Shown: piece after piece, positions 1 through 6,546 of the stretch
Layout of the letters: each line of letters opens with the position of its first letter
How positions within the stretch are numbered: the stretch's first letter is position 1
Origin: Gammaproteobacteria bacterium
GTDB taxonomy: Bacteria > Pseudomonadota > Gammaproteobacteria > Eutrophobiales > Eutrophobiaceae
Direction: 5' to 3'
DNA: 8,780 nt
Assembly (NCBI GenBank): GCA_004356415.1
Contig: SMWN01000143.1
Location: 1 to 8,780 of the forward strand
Notes under the pieces: model-generated
What the model was told of the DNA's origin: nothing
Seen by the model: the letters and a program-made list of their open reading frames with translations, nothing else
Databases searched by the model: none
Program-made: the position numbers and the translations under genes

Positions 1-255
1 GCGCTGCAGACTGAACAATGGATTGCTGTTATCGTGATTATTATCAGCACATTGTTAAATGCCGCCTATTTTTTACCAATAATTTATGCAGCATTCTTCA
101 GGCAACCAGCATATGGCGAATCAGGACACTATGCAGAGGCACCCTTGCCAATAGTGATAACGCTTTGTCTGACTGCCCTGGCTACCCTTGTTCTGTTCTT
201 CATGCCCGGTATCCCGTTACAATTAAGCCAATCACTCGTGCAGGAATTACCATGA
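1..255 (+). CDS. MrpD/NuoN-like cation:proton antiporter subunit, C-terminal fragment
   Basis: Only the last 84 residues are present; the reading frame is open from the first base, so the gene begins outside the window. Two hydrophobic segments are visible, about residues 8-33 and 50-76. The first contains NAAYFLPIIYAAFF, which resembles the last helices of D subunits of Mrp/Mnh antiporters and related complex I NuoM/NuoN subunits. Such proteins are polytopic inner-membrane subunits that carry protons or cations. The catalytic helices lie upstream and cannot be checked. The TGA stop overlaps the ATG of the next gene (ATGA), which suggests translational coupling in an operon. A NuoN or hydrogenase-type membrane subunit is the alternative; the neighbouring second D-type subunit favours an Mrp-like locus. 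The family call is fairly safe, the exact subunit is not. Confidence 0.8.
   Translation, partial: ALQTEQWIAVIVIIISTLLNAAYFLPIIYAAFFRQPAYGESGHYAEAPLPIVITLCLTALATLVLFFMPGIPLQLSQSLVQELP
242..245 (+). promoter_or_regulatory. Ribosome binding site of the small membrane protein gene
   Basis: AGGA lies six bases before the ATG at 252, inside the last codons of the upstream subunit. It supports that start over an upstream extension of the same open frame. Confidence 0.55.
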
Positions 256-494
256 AACAACATTGGTTATATCGTACCGGGACCTCACGCAAACTCTGGA
301 TTCTGGGTTCTATAGTTCTGGCGTTGACCATAATGGCCGAACTGTTTATTTCATTACACCCGTATTTTGCAATTGAAAGACTATTTTCATTCCACGCGTT
401 ATTAGGATTCATATCCTGTGTCGTGATGATTGTATTTGCCAAATTACTGGGTGTCCTGGTCAAGCGAAAGGATAATTATTACGATGATGTGTGA
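252..494 (+). CDS. Small two-helix membrane protein between two antiporter subunits
   Basis: An 80-residue protein that I do not recognise as a named family. It has a basic N-terminus (KQHWLYRTGTSRK), a hydrophobic helix at about 16-36 containing an acidic residue (E30), a short polar stretch with HPYFAIERLF, and a second helix at about 47-70. It ends in a charged tail, KRKDNYYDDV. This pattern fits an integral inner-membrane protein. The same frame is open further upstream, but the chosen ATG overlaps the stop of the preceding subunit and has AGGA six bases before it, so the longer version is unlikely. Its end overlaps the start of the next antiporter subunit. Position alone suggests a small accessory subunit of the antiporter complex, comparable in size to MrpC, MrpF or MrpG, but I see no clear match to those. 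Existence is likely; function is inferred from context only. Confidence 0.75.
   Translation: MKQHWLYRTGTSRKLWILGSIVLALTIMAELFISLHPYFAIERLFSFHALLGFISCVVMIVFAKLLGVLVKRKDNYYDDV
466..472 (+). promoter_or_regulatory. Ribosome binding site deciding the start of the second D-type subunit
   Basis: GAAAGGA lies 11 bases before the ATG at 484 (14 before the adjacent ATG at 487), a slightly long but workable spacing. It lies downstream of the possible ATG at 430 and therefore argues for the shorter protein. Confidence 0.5.
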
Positions 495-2178
495 TTGGAT
501 ACATCCTGGTTTATTACTCATTCTGGCAGGGTTAATCAGCCCATTGATCCGGGGTGTATGGCGTTCTATCTGGATACTTGCCGCGCCTATCGTCAGTCTG
601 TGGCTGATATGGTCTGTTCCTTCTGTATCAGAATGTACAATTACCTTTCTGGATTACAATCTGACTCCTCTCAGTGTTGACAGTTTAAGTCGTCTGTTTG
701 CTACAGTATTCAGTGTGGTGTGTTTCATTGGCACAATGTATTGCTTCAGGCAGGCAAAAATACTGGAATTGTCTGCCGCATTGGTTTATGCCGGTGCCGC
801 TATAGGTGTTACGTTTGCCGGTGATCTGATCACTGTATTTATCTTCTGGGAGATCATGGCGCTGGGTTCAATACTGGTGCTTTGGTCGGCCGGGACACGC
901 TCCTCCTGGCAATCTGGTATGCGTTATGCCCTGATTCACCTGTTGGGTGGTGTGGTACTGATGGTAGGAATAGTTGCCTATAGCCAGGAGACAGGTTCAA
1001 TTGATTTTATTGCCATGTCTCCAGAAAGCCTGGGCACATGGCTTATACTTGCCGGTTTTCTGCTCAATGCTGGAGCACCGCCGCTGTCTGCCTGGCTGGC
1101 CGATGCCTATCCTGAAGCATCATTCAGCGGCATGGTTTTTCTTTCAGCTTTCACAACCAAAGCTGCTGTCTATGTTTTATTGCGTGGTTTCCCCGGGACA
1201 GATTTACTGATCTATATTGGCCTGTTCATGATTTTCTATGGAATAATCTATGCGCTACTGGAAAATGACATGCGTAGAATCCTCGCCTACAGTATTATCA
1301 ATCAGGTCGGGTTCATGGTCTGCGGGATCGGTATCGGCACTGAACTGGCATTGAACGGTGCTGCAGCGCATGCTTTTACACACATCATCTATAAGGCATT
1401 GTTATTAATGTCTGCTGGTTCAGTTTTATATATGACGGGTAAACGTAAATGTACTGATCTGGGGGGCCTGATACACACCATGCCCTTCACTGCGACCTGC
1501 GGCATCATCGGAGCGCTTGCGATTTCTGCCTTTCCCTTGACTTCAGGTTTTATAAGCAAATCGATGATCACTCAAACGGCTGCAGAAAATCAACTATTAC
1601 TGGTCTGGATATTACTGCAGGTAGCCTCAGCGGGGGTTTTCCTCCATGCCGGAATAAAATTTCCATGGTTTGTCTTCTTTCAGAAAGATTCTGGTCTACG
1701 TCCGGCAGAAGCACCGATAAACATGCGTCTGGCGATGTTGATATTCGCCTTTTTGTGCATACTGCTCGGAGTCATGCCCGGGCTTCTTTTCTGGATGCTG
1801 CCTTATAATGTTGATTATGTTCCTTATACTGCACCCCATGTCATTACCCAGCTACAGTTACTGCTTTTTTCAGGGCTTGCCTTCTTTGTCATGTTACCCT
1901 GGATGCAAAGAACCTTAACCATCAGTCTTGATTTTGACTGGCTATACAGGAAATTACTTCCCTGTAGTTGGAATATAGCACAACGGAATTATGGTTCCCT
2001 GGAGACACGCATCAAAGAACTTGGCAACAGAGTGATTTGTAGCGTTGGCCTGGGCATATCACGTATTTATGGAAATGAAGGATTTATTACAAAAACAGGA
2101 CTAACCAGTAATGCGGTTTTTGTGGCTATGATATTCCTGCTTGGATATTTGTTGTTTTATTTATTTAACCTTACGTAG
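484..2178 (+). CDS. MrpD/NuoM-like proton-conducting antiporter subunit
   Basis: A 564-residue, very hydrophobic protein with about 14 or more predicted membrane helices, from the family of Mrp antiporter D subunits and complex I NuoL/M/N subunits. The ionisable residues of the proton path are present: E123 in FWEIMALGS (helix 5 glutamate), K226 in FTTKAAVYVLL (helix 7 lysine), H296/H300 and K304 in AHAFTHIIYKALL, and K359 in SGFISKSM (helix 12). The segment around ENDMRRILAYSIINQVG (260-276) is the typical loop and helix of the family. The C-terminus after about 475 adds a soluble amphipathic stretch and a last helix at 543-562. The start at 484 follows a GAAAGGA site and leaves an 11-bp overlap with the preceding small gene; an ATG at 430 would add 18 residues lying wholly inside that gene. 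It is the last gene of its operon and its stop overlaps the end of the convergent hpnA by 8 bp. The transported ion (sodium, potassium or only protons) cannot be read from sequence. Confidence 0.9.
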   Translation: MMCDWIHPGLLLILAGLISPLIRGVWRSIWILAAPIVSLWLIWSVPSVSECTITFLDYNLTPLSVDSLSRLFATVFSVVCFIGTMYCFRQAKILELSAALVYAGAAIGVTFAGDLITVFIFWEIMALGSILVLWSAGTRSSWQSGMRYALIHLLGGVVLMVGIVAYSQETGSIDFIAMSPESLGTWLILAGFLLNAGAPPLSAWLADAYPEASFSGMVFLSAFTTKAAVYVLLRGFPGTDLLIYIGLFMIFYGIIYALLENDMRRILAYSIINQVGFMVCGIGIGTELALNGAAAHAFTHIIYKALLLMSAGSVLYMTGKRKCTDLGGLIHTMPFTATCGIIGALAISAFPLTSGFISKSMITQTAAENQLLLVWILLQVASAGVFLHAGIKFPWFVFFQKDSGLRPAEAPINMRLAMLIFAFLCILLGVMPGLLFWMLPYNVDYVPYTAPHVITQLQLLLFSGLAFFVMLPWMQRTLTISLDFDWLYRKLLPCSWNIAQRNYGSLETRIKELGNRVICSVGLGISRIYGNEGFITKTGLTSNAVFVAMIFLLGYLLFYLFNLT

Positions 2179-3166
2179 GTTTGCAGTAACCATACTTGAT
2201 AAACCATTCAATGGCATCATTGATAGCTTCTTTTGCAGGTCTGAATTGGTAGCCTAATTCCTCTATTGCCTTGTCAGAAGAGAAATACATGTGTTTTTTG
2301 GACATACGGATTTCATCAACGGTTGCTCTGGGTTCTTTTTGGCTGATGGCTGCCCATCGTTCCATGAACCAGGCAATGGGTAATATCAAATTGTGCGGTA
2401 ATTTAATCGACGGTGGCTTCTTGTTTGACAGCTCACAAATAATGCCAAGGATAGCCTGTAGACTAAGGTTTTCACCACCAAGAATATATCGCTCACCTAT
2501 TTTGCCTTTTTCAAAAGCCAATAAATGACCTTTGGCTACATCATCTACATGCACGATATTTAATCCAGTGTCTACATAAGCAGGCATTCGATCGTTCAGT
2601 GTTTCTACAACAATATTGCCTGTTGGTGTGGGTCTAATGTCCCTTGGTCCAAGCGGTGTAGATGGATTGACAATTACAGCGGGTAAATCATGTTCGTTAA
2701 CGAGTTTAATGACTTCTTTTTCTGCCAGATATTTCGACCGTTTATAATGACCAATCATATCTTCAACAGCCATGGGGGTATCTTCGTTGGCGGGTGACCC
2801 ATCCTTGTTCAAACCCAATACTGCGACACTACTGGTGTAGACAATCTTTTCAACCCCTGCTTCTGCACTGGTCAACATCAATTCTCGTGTGCCCTTGACG
2901 TTGGTTTGATACATATTGTCTGGATCAGGTATCCATAGTCTGTAATCAGCAGCCACATGAAACACCACATTGCAGCCCCTCACCGCTTGCTCAAGAGATA
3001 CTTTATCGTTCAGATCCCCTTCAACAATTTCCACTGGGAAGCCTTCAAGGTTTCTTCTGTCACTTCCTGGGCGCACAACGACGCGAATATCGTGACCCAC
3101 ATCTAATAAGCGTCTCATGACCGCAGAGCCGATAAAACCATTTGCACCTGTGATGAGTGTTTTCAT
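2171..3166 (-). CDS. hpnA: Hopanoid-associated NAD-dependent sugar epimerase/dehydratase family protein HpnA
   Basis: A 331-residue extended short-chain dehydrogenase. The N-terminal Rossmann fold has GANGFIG (residues 7-13, GxxGxxG) for NAD(P) binding. TSS at 111-113 with YKRSK at 141-145 supply the catalytic Ser and the YxxxK pair. The segments VRPGSDRRNLEG (31-42), ADYRLWIPDP (73-82) and NPSTPLGP (167-174) are what I recall as typical of HpnA rather than of general UDP-sugar epimerases. Length matches the family. It is the last gene of the hopanoid operon and its ATG overlaps the hpnN stop (ATGA); only a weak AAAGA precedes it. Known: hpnA travels with hopanoid genes in many bacteria. Inferred: it modifies the side chain or a sugar-derived head group of extended hopanoids; I know of no firmly established reaction. 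A dihydroflavonol-reductase-like enzyme is the general alternative. Confidence 0.9.
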   Translation of the reverse strand: MKTLITGANGFIGSAVMRRLLDVGHDIRVVVRPGSDRRNLEGFPVEIVEGDLNDKVSLEQAVRGCNVVFHVAADYRLWIPDPDNMYQTNVKGTRELMLTSAEAGVEKIVYTSSVAVLGLNKDGSPANEDTPMAVEDMIGHYKRSKYLAEKEVIKLVNEHDLPAVIVNPSTPLGPRDIRPTPTGNIVVETLNDRMPAYVDTGLNIVHVDDVAKGHLLAFEKGKIGERYILGGENLSLQAILGIICELSNKKPPSIKLPHNLILPIAWFMERWAAISQKEPRATVDEIRMSKKHMYFSSDKAIEELGYQFRPAKEAINDAIEWFIKYGYCKPT

Positions 3167-5826
3167 TGTAATTCTTTATTCGTTGTTACCAATAAACTGG
3201 GCAGGATTATCAGTGTACACAGTAAGGTCATGCCGATACCAATGGTTAATAATTTTCCCATACTTGCTGTTCCCAAATGCGATGAAAAGGCAAGGTTGCC
3301 AATACTGACAATCGTGGTCAATGCACTGACCAGTACAGCGCGTGCCGAACTGGTGGCAAGAATAATTCCATTTTCAGGCGGTGCAGTCCTAAATCGATGT
3401 AAAATATGTATGCCACTATCGACACCAATACCCAGTAATAATGGCAGGGCAATGATGTTTGCAAAATTTAAAGGGATAGATAATACAATACTAGCGGTTG
3501 CAGTTAATAGCGCTGCCATTAATAGCGGAATCATTATCAAGAGCGCATCTCGGCGGCTATCCAGCAAAATGAACAACAAAAGTGATATTACAATGAATGC
3601 AGTCATGAATGCCTGCTTGAAGGCAGATACAACAGCATGCCCTGCTTCAACACTGACAACAGGCGAACCGATCACATTCGGAAATTTGGACTGTAGTTGT
3701 TCTACGAATCTTTCCAATGCGTCATTATCTTTGAGATTTTCTACAGGGGATATCTCAAGCAAATATCGACCGTTCTGACCAACCCAGCGGCTGCTAAGAT
3801 CAGATGGCAGGCTATCTTTGTCCACCGACTCTGCTTCAAGAGAAGCTTCAAGGGCATCAAGTCGCCCTGGTAAAGAATCAAGCAGACTGTGTTCAAGTGC
3901 CATAATGAACGCATTTCGTTTTTGCCGGTCAAGTTGCTCAGTTTGTTTCACGAAGAACTCAAGTTTGTTTAACAAATCTGTAGCATGGGGTATTCGGTTG
4001 ATAATTTCCTGATTGGAAGTCATCAACAAGATTAAATTATTGATTGCAGCAAGACGTTCATCGTCAGTGGGTGCAGCTAAAGTAGAATTCAGGTTCATTC
4101 CGCTCAGGAGGATATCCATCTCCTCGATGATGATTAATTTATCCTCCTGCTCATCAGGAATAAATGTATTCAGCCAGGTAACATCATTCACCAGAGGCAA
4201 TGATTGCAGTTGCGCCTCCAGGGTTATGGCTTCGTTTTCATTGTCCACAAGGATCTCAGTTGTCCATGGAGATGACTCACTGTCTGCCAGGAGATCCATG
4301 TAGGTTTTTACAGATTCATTATCAGGATTCTGTAGATTTAACGTGTTGTGATCAAACGTGACTTTTGGCACAATCCAAATGAGTACCATGGCCACAATAA
4401 GGGAAGTAATTTTAATTGTTCTGGCATGTGTGACTGGAAATGCGAGCAAGCTGTTTTCTAAATTGTGAGCATTTGATTGATGATTATCAGCCTGAGTTTC
4501 GGTCTTGAATTTAGCCCTGGGTTTGTATGGTAGTAGTCCAAGTAGTGCTGGCAACAATGTCATGGTGATAAAGAAGCTTATAAACATCCCACTGCCTGAA
4601 ATCCAACCCAATTCTGCTATCCCATCATAATCCGTTGGTATGAATGCATAGAAGCCTATTGCGGTTGTCACGGCACATAGAAAGAGGGAATGACCACAGC
4701 TTTTTGATGTTTCATGCAGGGCAAGGGCCCGATCGTTGCTGTTTAAAAAATGCTCACGAAAGCGCAGGCAAAAATGAATCGCAAAGTCCACACCCAGTCC
4801 GATGTAAAGCACAGCGAATGCGACCGAAATCAGGTTTAGTTCGCCCACGGTCAAGGTAGCCCAGCCAGCTGTGATAATTAATCCGCTGATCAATGTGATG
4901 ATGGTCGCCATTACCAGCCAGAATGAACCAAGCCCAACAACAAGAATCACTGTGACCATGCATAGTGCAAGGATGACGGATAGTTCAGTTCCCGCCATGA
5001 CACTTTGTAGCTCCTCATGTGAGAGCGCAGCGCTTCCGCTAAGTCGTAGACGCAGGCTATTTTCTTCCTTGATACCCAATTCTCTTCCGATAGTTCTGAT
5101 TTTCTCCAGGGCAGCTTCAGCTGGAAACAGGTCGCTATAATTCAATTCAGGCTGTAGAAAAATGAATTCACGATATATTTCTTTATCAAGATCTTCCCCG
5201 GCCATTAAGCTATGCCATGAAAGTTGATAGGGTTGGTTTGCTGCAAGGGCAGCGAATGTTTCATTGGTTCGCTTGATTAATGAGGTGAGTTCTATTTCTT
5301 CTCCATCAAGCTTTGCAGTGATCGCCTCTTCAAGCATGGTGAACAAACCACGTATATTTTGATCTTCAGTCAGCCTGGATAGAAAAGGTTGAATTTCTGC
5401 AAGGCGATCCGAGAGATCCTGAAGCTCGTCAGTGTCAAGATAGAGTAGCGAAGATTTTTTAAAAAACGGTAGTGAACGAAAAGAAAAAACAGATTTAAAT
5501 AATATCGTTTCTAGCTTCAGTTTTTTGTAGAGGCTGTCGGTGGCATCCATCGCCTGATCAGGCGTGGGGGCTTCGATAACGACCAGAATATTACTGCTGA
5601 ATTGAGGAAATTCAGCAGACAATTCCTTATCCAGTTTGCGCCAGTCAAGCTCAGGAGATAGCAAGTCTTCTGTATCTGTATTCATCCCAAGATTGTTTCT
5701 TGTGTAGTCAATCGATACGCAGACCGCGATGAAACACAATAGAAGTGTCATGACTTTATATCGCTGAACCGTATTGATCCAGACAAGCAAGGCGCGACCG
5801 AAAAGTTGACGTAATTCTGTAAACAT
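3163..5826 (-). CDS. hpnN: Hopanoid transporter HpnN (RND superfamily)
   Basis: An 887-residue inner-membrane protein with the duplicated RND layout. There is a first helix at about 25-40, a periplasmic domain to about 280, and five helices at about 283-435. A linker with NHQSNAHNLE follows, then a second leading helix (about 471-487), a second periplasmic domain to about 735, and five more helices to 880. The two halves carry matching helix-4 motifs, GLGVDFAIHF (343-352) and GIGVDSGIHI (799-808), whose aspartates D347 and D803 are the likely proton relay. The 'NTDTEDLLSPELDWRKLDKE' segment near the N-terminus fits HpnN and related MmpL-like lipid exporters. In Rhodopseudomonas and Burkholderia, HpnN moves hopanoids from the inner to the outer membrane; the same role is inferred here from similarity and operon position. 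It starts 6 nt after hpnG without a recognisable Shine-Dalgarno sequence (upstream GTTTAAATAAAT) and overlaps hpnA at its end. Complete and undamaged. Confidence 0.93.
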   Translation of the reverse strand: MFTELRQLFGRALLVWINTVQRYKVMTLLLCFIAVCVSIDYTRNNLGMNTDTEDLLSPELDWRKLDKELSAEFPQFSSNILVVIEAPTPDQAMDATDSLYKKLKLETILFKSVFSFRSLPFFKKSSLLYLDTDELQDLSDRLAEIQPFLSRLTEDQNIRGLFTMLEEAITAKLDGEEIELTSLIKRTNETFAALAANQPYQLSWHSLMAGEDLDKEIYREFIFLQPELNYSDLFPAEAALEKIRTIGRELGIKEENSLRLRLSGSAALSHEELQSVMAGTELSVILALCMVTVILVVGLGSFWLVMATIITLISGLIITAGWATLTVGELNLISVAFAVLYIGLGVDFAIHFCLRFREHFLNSNDRALALHETSKSCGHSLFLCAVTTAIGFYAFIPTDYDGIAELGWISGSGMFISFFITMTLLPALLGLLPYKPRAKFKTETQADNHQSNAHNLENSLLAFPVTHARTIKITSLIVAMVLIWIVPKVTFDHNTLNLQNPDNESVKTYMDLLADSESSPWTTEILVDNENEAITLEAQLQSLPLVNDVTWLNTFIPDEQEDKLIIIEEMDILLSGMNLNSTLAAPTDDERLAAINNLILLMTSNQEIINRIPHATDLLNKLEFFVKQTEQLDRQKRNAFIMALEHSLLDSLPGRLDALEASLEAESVDKDSLPSDLSSRWVGQNGRYLLEISPVENLKDNDALERFVEQLQSKFPNVIGSPVVSVEAGHAVVSAFKQAFMTAFIVISLLLFILLDSRRDALLIMIPLLMAALLTATASIVLSIPLNFANIIALPLLLGIGVDSGIHILHRFRTAPPENGIILATSSARAVLVSALTTIVSIGNLAFSSHLGTASMGKLLTIGIGMTLLCTLIILPSLLVTTNKELQ

Positions 5827-5832
5827 ATTTAT

Positions 5833-6546
5833 TTAAACGGGGCCAGAAAATATAGCCTGGTTTCTGGCGACGGTCTTTAGTGTTTTTGTTGCGGCTTTCA
5901 TTCCTTTAGCTAAATGTATTAAAGCAGGCATCAAGTCAGGTTTGCGACTAAGACTGATTAAAAGGGGGAGCAGAGCAGGGCGTCCAAAAATGTCCGTATT
6001 ATCTATAATTGCTTCTGGGATCACCTGCGTTGCCTCATCAACGATAGCGCGAACTGCTATACATGGCAGATTAGCTGTGTAGGCACACCGTGCTATGGAA
6101 ATAGATTCCATATCGGTAGCTAGTGCACGAGTTGCTGATAGTAATCTGGATTTTTTTTCTGGTGTTGATAGTACTTGGTCGGCATGGGCAATCATGCCGT
6201 TACGTATTTTCAGGGAAGTATTACAGAGCTTATTTGCAACACATTTATTCCATTCCGTATCGAATAGGTAACTCTCTTCCTCTTTAGTCATGACGCTGTC
6301 TGCCAGTATTAAATCACCCGTATGAACATTTTCAGTTAAAGCGCCAGCAGTTCCCCAGCTGACCAATGCCGACACGTTTTGCTCAATCAACATTTGTGCA
6401 GCAGTTCGCGCATACTCTTCACCCTGGCCACAGACAATAACAATTGCATTTTCATTGATCTGGACAGGTTTTTTTACAGGAACAGCTTGTCCTGTCAGAC
6501 AGCGACCTTCAGAGGACAAAGCGCTGATAATTCCAATACAGCTCAA
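5833..6546 (-). CDS. hpnG: Adenosylhopane nucleosidase/phosphorylase HpnG
   Basis: A 237-residue member of the purine nucleoside phosphorylase/MTA-SAH nucleosidase superfamily. Visible motifs are GIISALSSEG (5-14, with E13 in the position of the acidic residue of this fold), SWGTAGAL (63-70, phosphate/ribose loop), ATDMES (143-148, the Met-Glu pair that holds the ribose) and RAIVDEA (166-172, with D170 for base protonation). Known: HpnG removes adenine from adenosylhopane to give a ribosyl(phospho)hopane precursor of bacteriohopanetetrol. The assignment rests on these motifs plus its place directly after shc. The start is TTG. It overlaps the shc stop (TTGA), an in-frame stop lies six codons upstream, and no ATG or GTG exists between that stop and the first beta strand. 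There is no clear Shine-Dalgarno sequence, so initiation probably relies on ribosomes finishing shc. A general MTA/SAH nucleosidase is the less likely alternative. Confidence 0.88.
   Translation of the reverse strand: MSCIGIISALSSEGRCLTGQAVPVKKPVQINENAIVIVCGQGEEYARTAAQMLIEQNVSALVSWGTAGALTENVHTGDLILADSVMTKEEESYLFDTEWNKCVANKLCNTSLKIRNGMIAHADQVLSTPEKKSRLLSATRALATDMESISIARCAYTANLPCIAVRAIVDEATQVIPEAIIDNTDIFGRPALLPLLISLSRKPDLMPALIHLAKGMKAATKTLKTVARNQAIFSGPV

Noticed and set aside
18..251. Upstream extension of the small membrane protein frame
   Set aside because: It is out of frame over the end of a clear D-type subunit, is Cys/Arg rich, and the internal ATG at 252 has an SD and the typical ATGA overlap.
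430..483. Earlier ATG for the second antiporter subunit adding 18 residues
   Set aside because: The added part lies wholly in the preceding gene and encodes a non-family sequence; a ribosome site sits downstream of it, before 484.
2204..2214. Possible terminator hairpin CCATT-C-AATGG after the antiporter genes
   Set aside because: The loop is a single base, the stem is short and not GC rich, and no T-run follows; it is coding sequence of hpnA.
3230..3778. 182-codon open frame on the + strand
   Set aside because: It is fully antisense to the transmembrane part of hpnN, with no recognisable domain; it looks like a by-product of hpnN codon composition.
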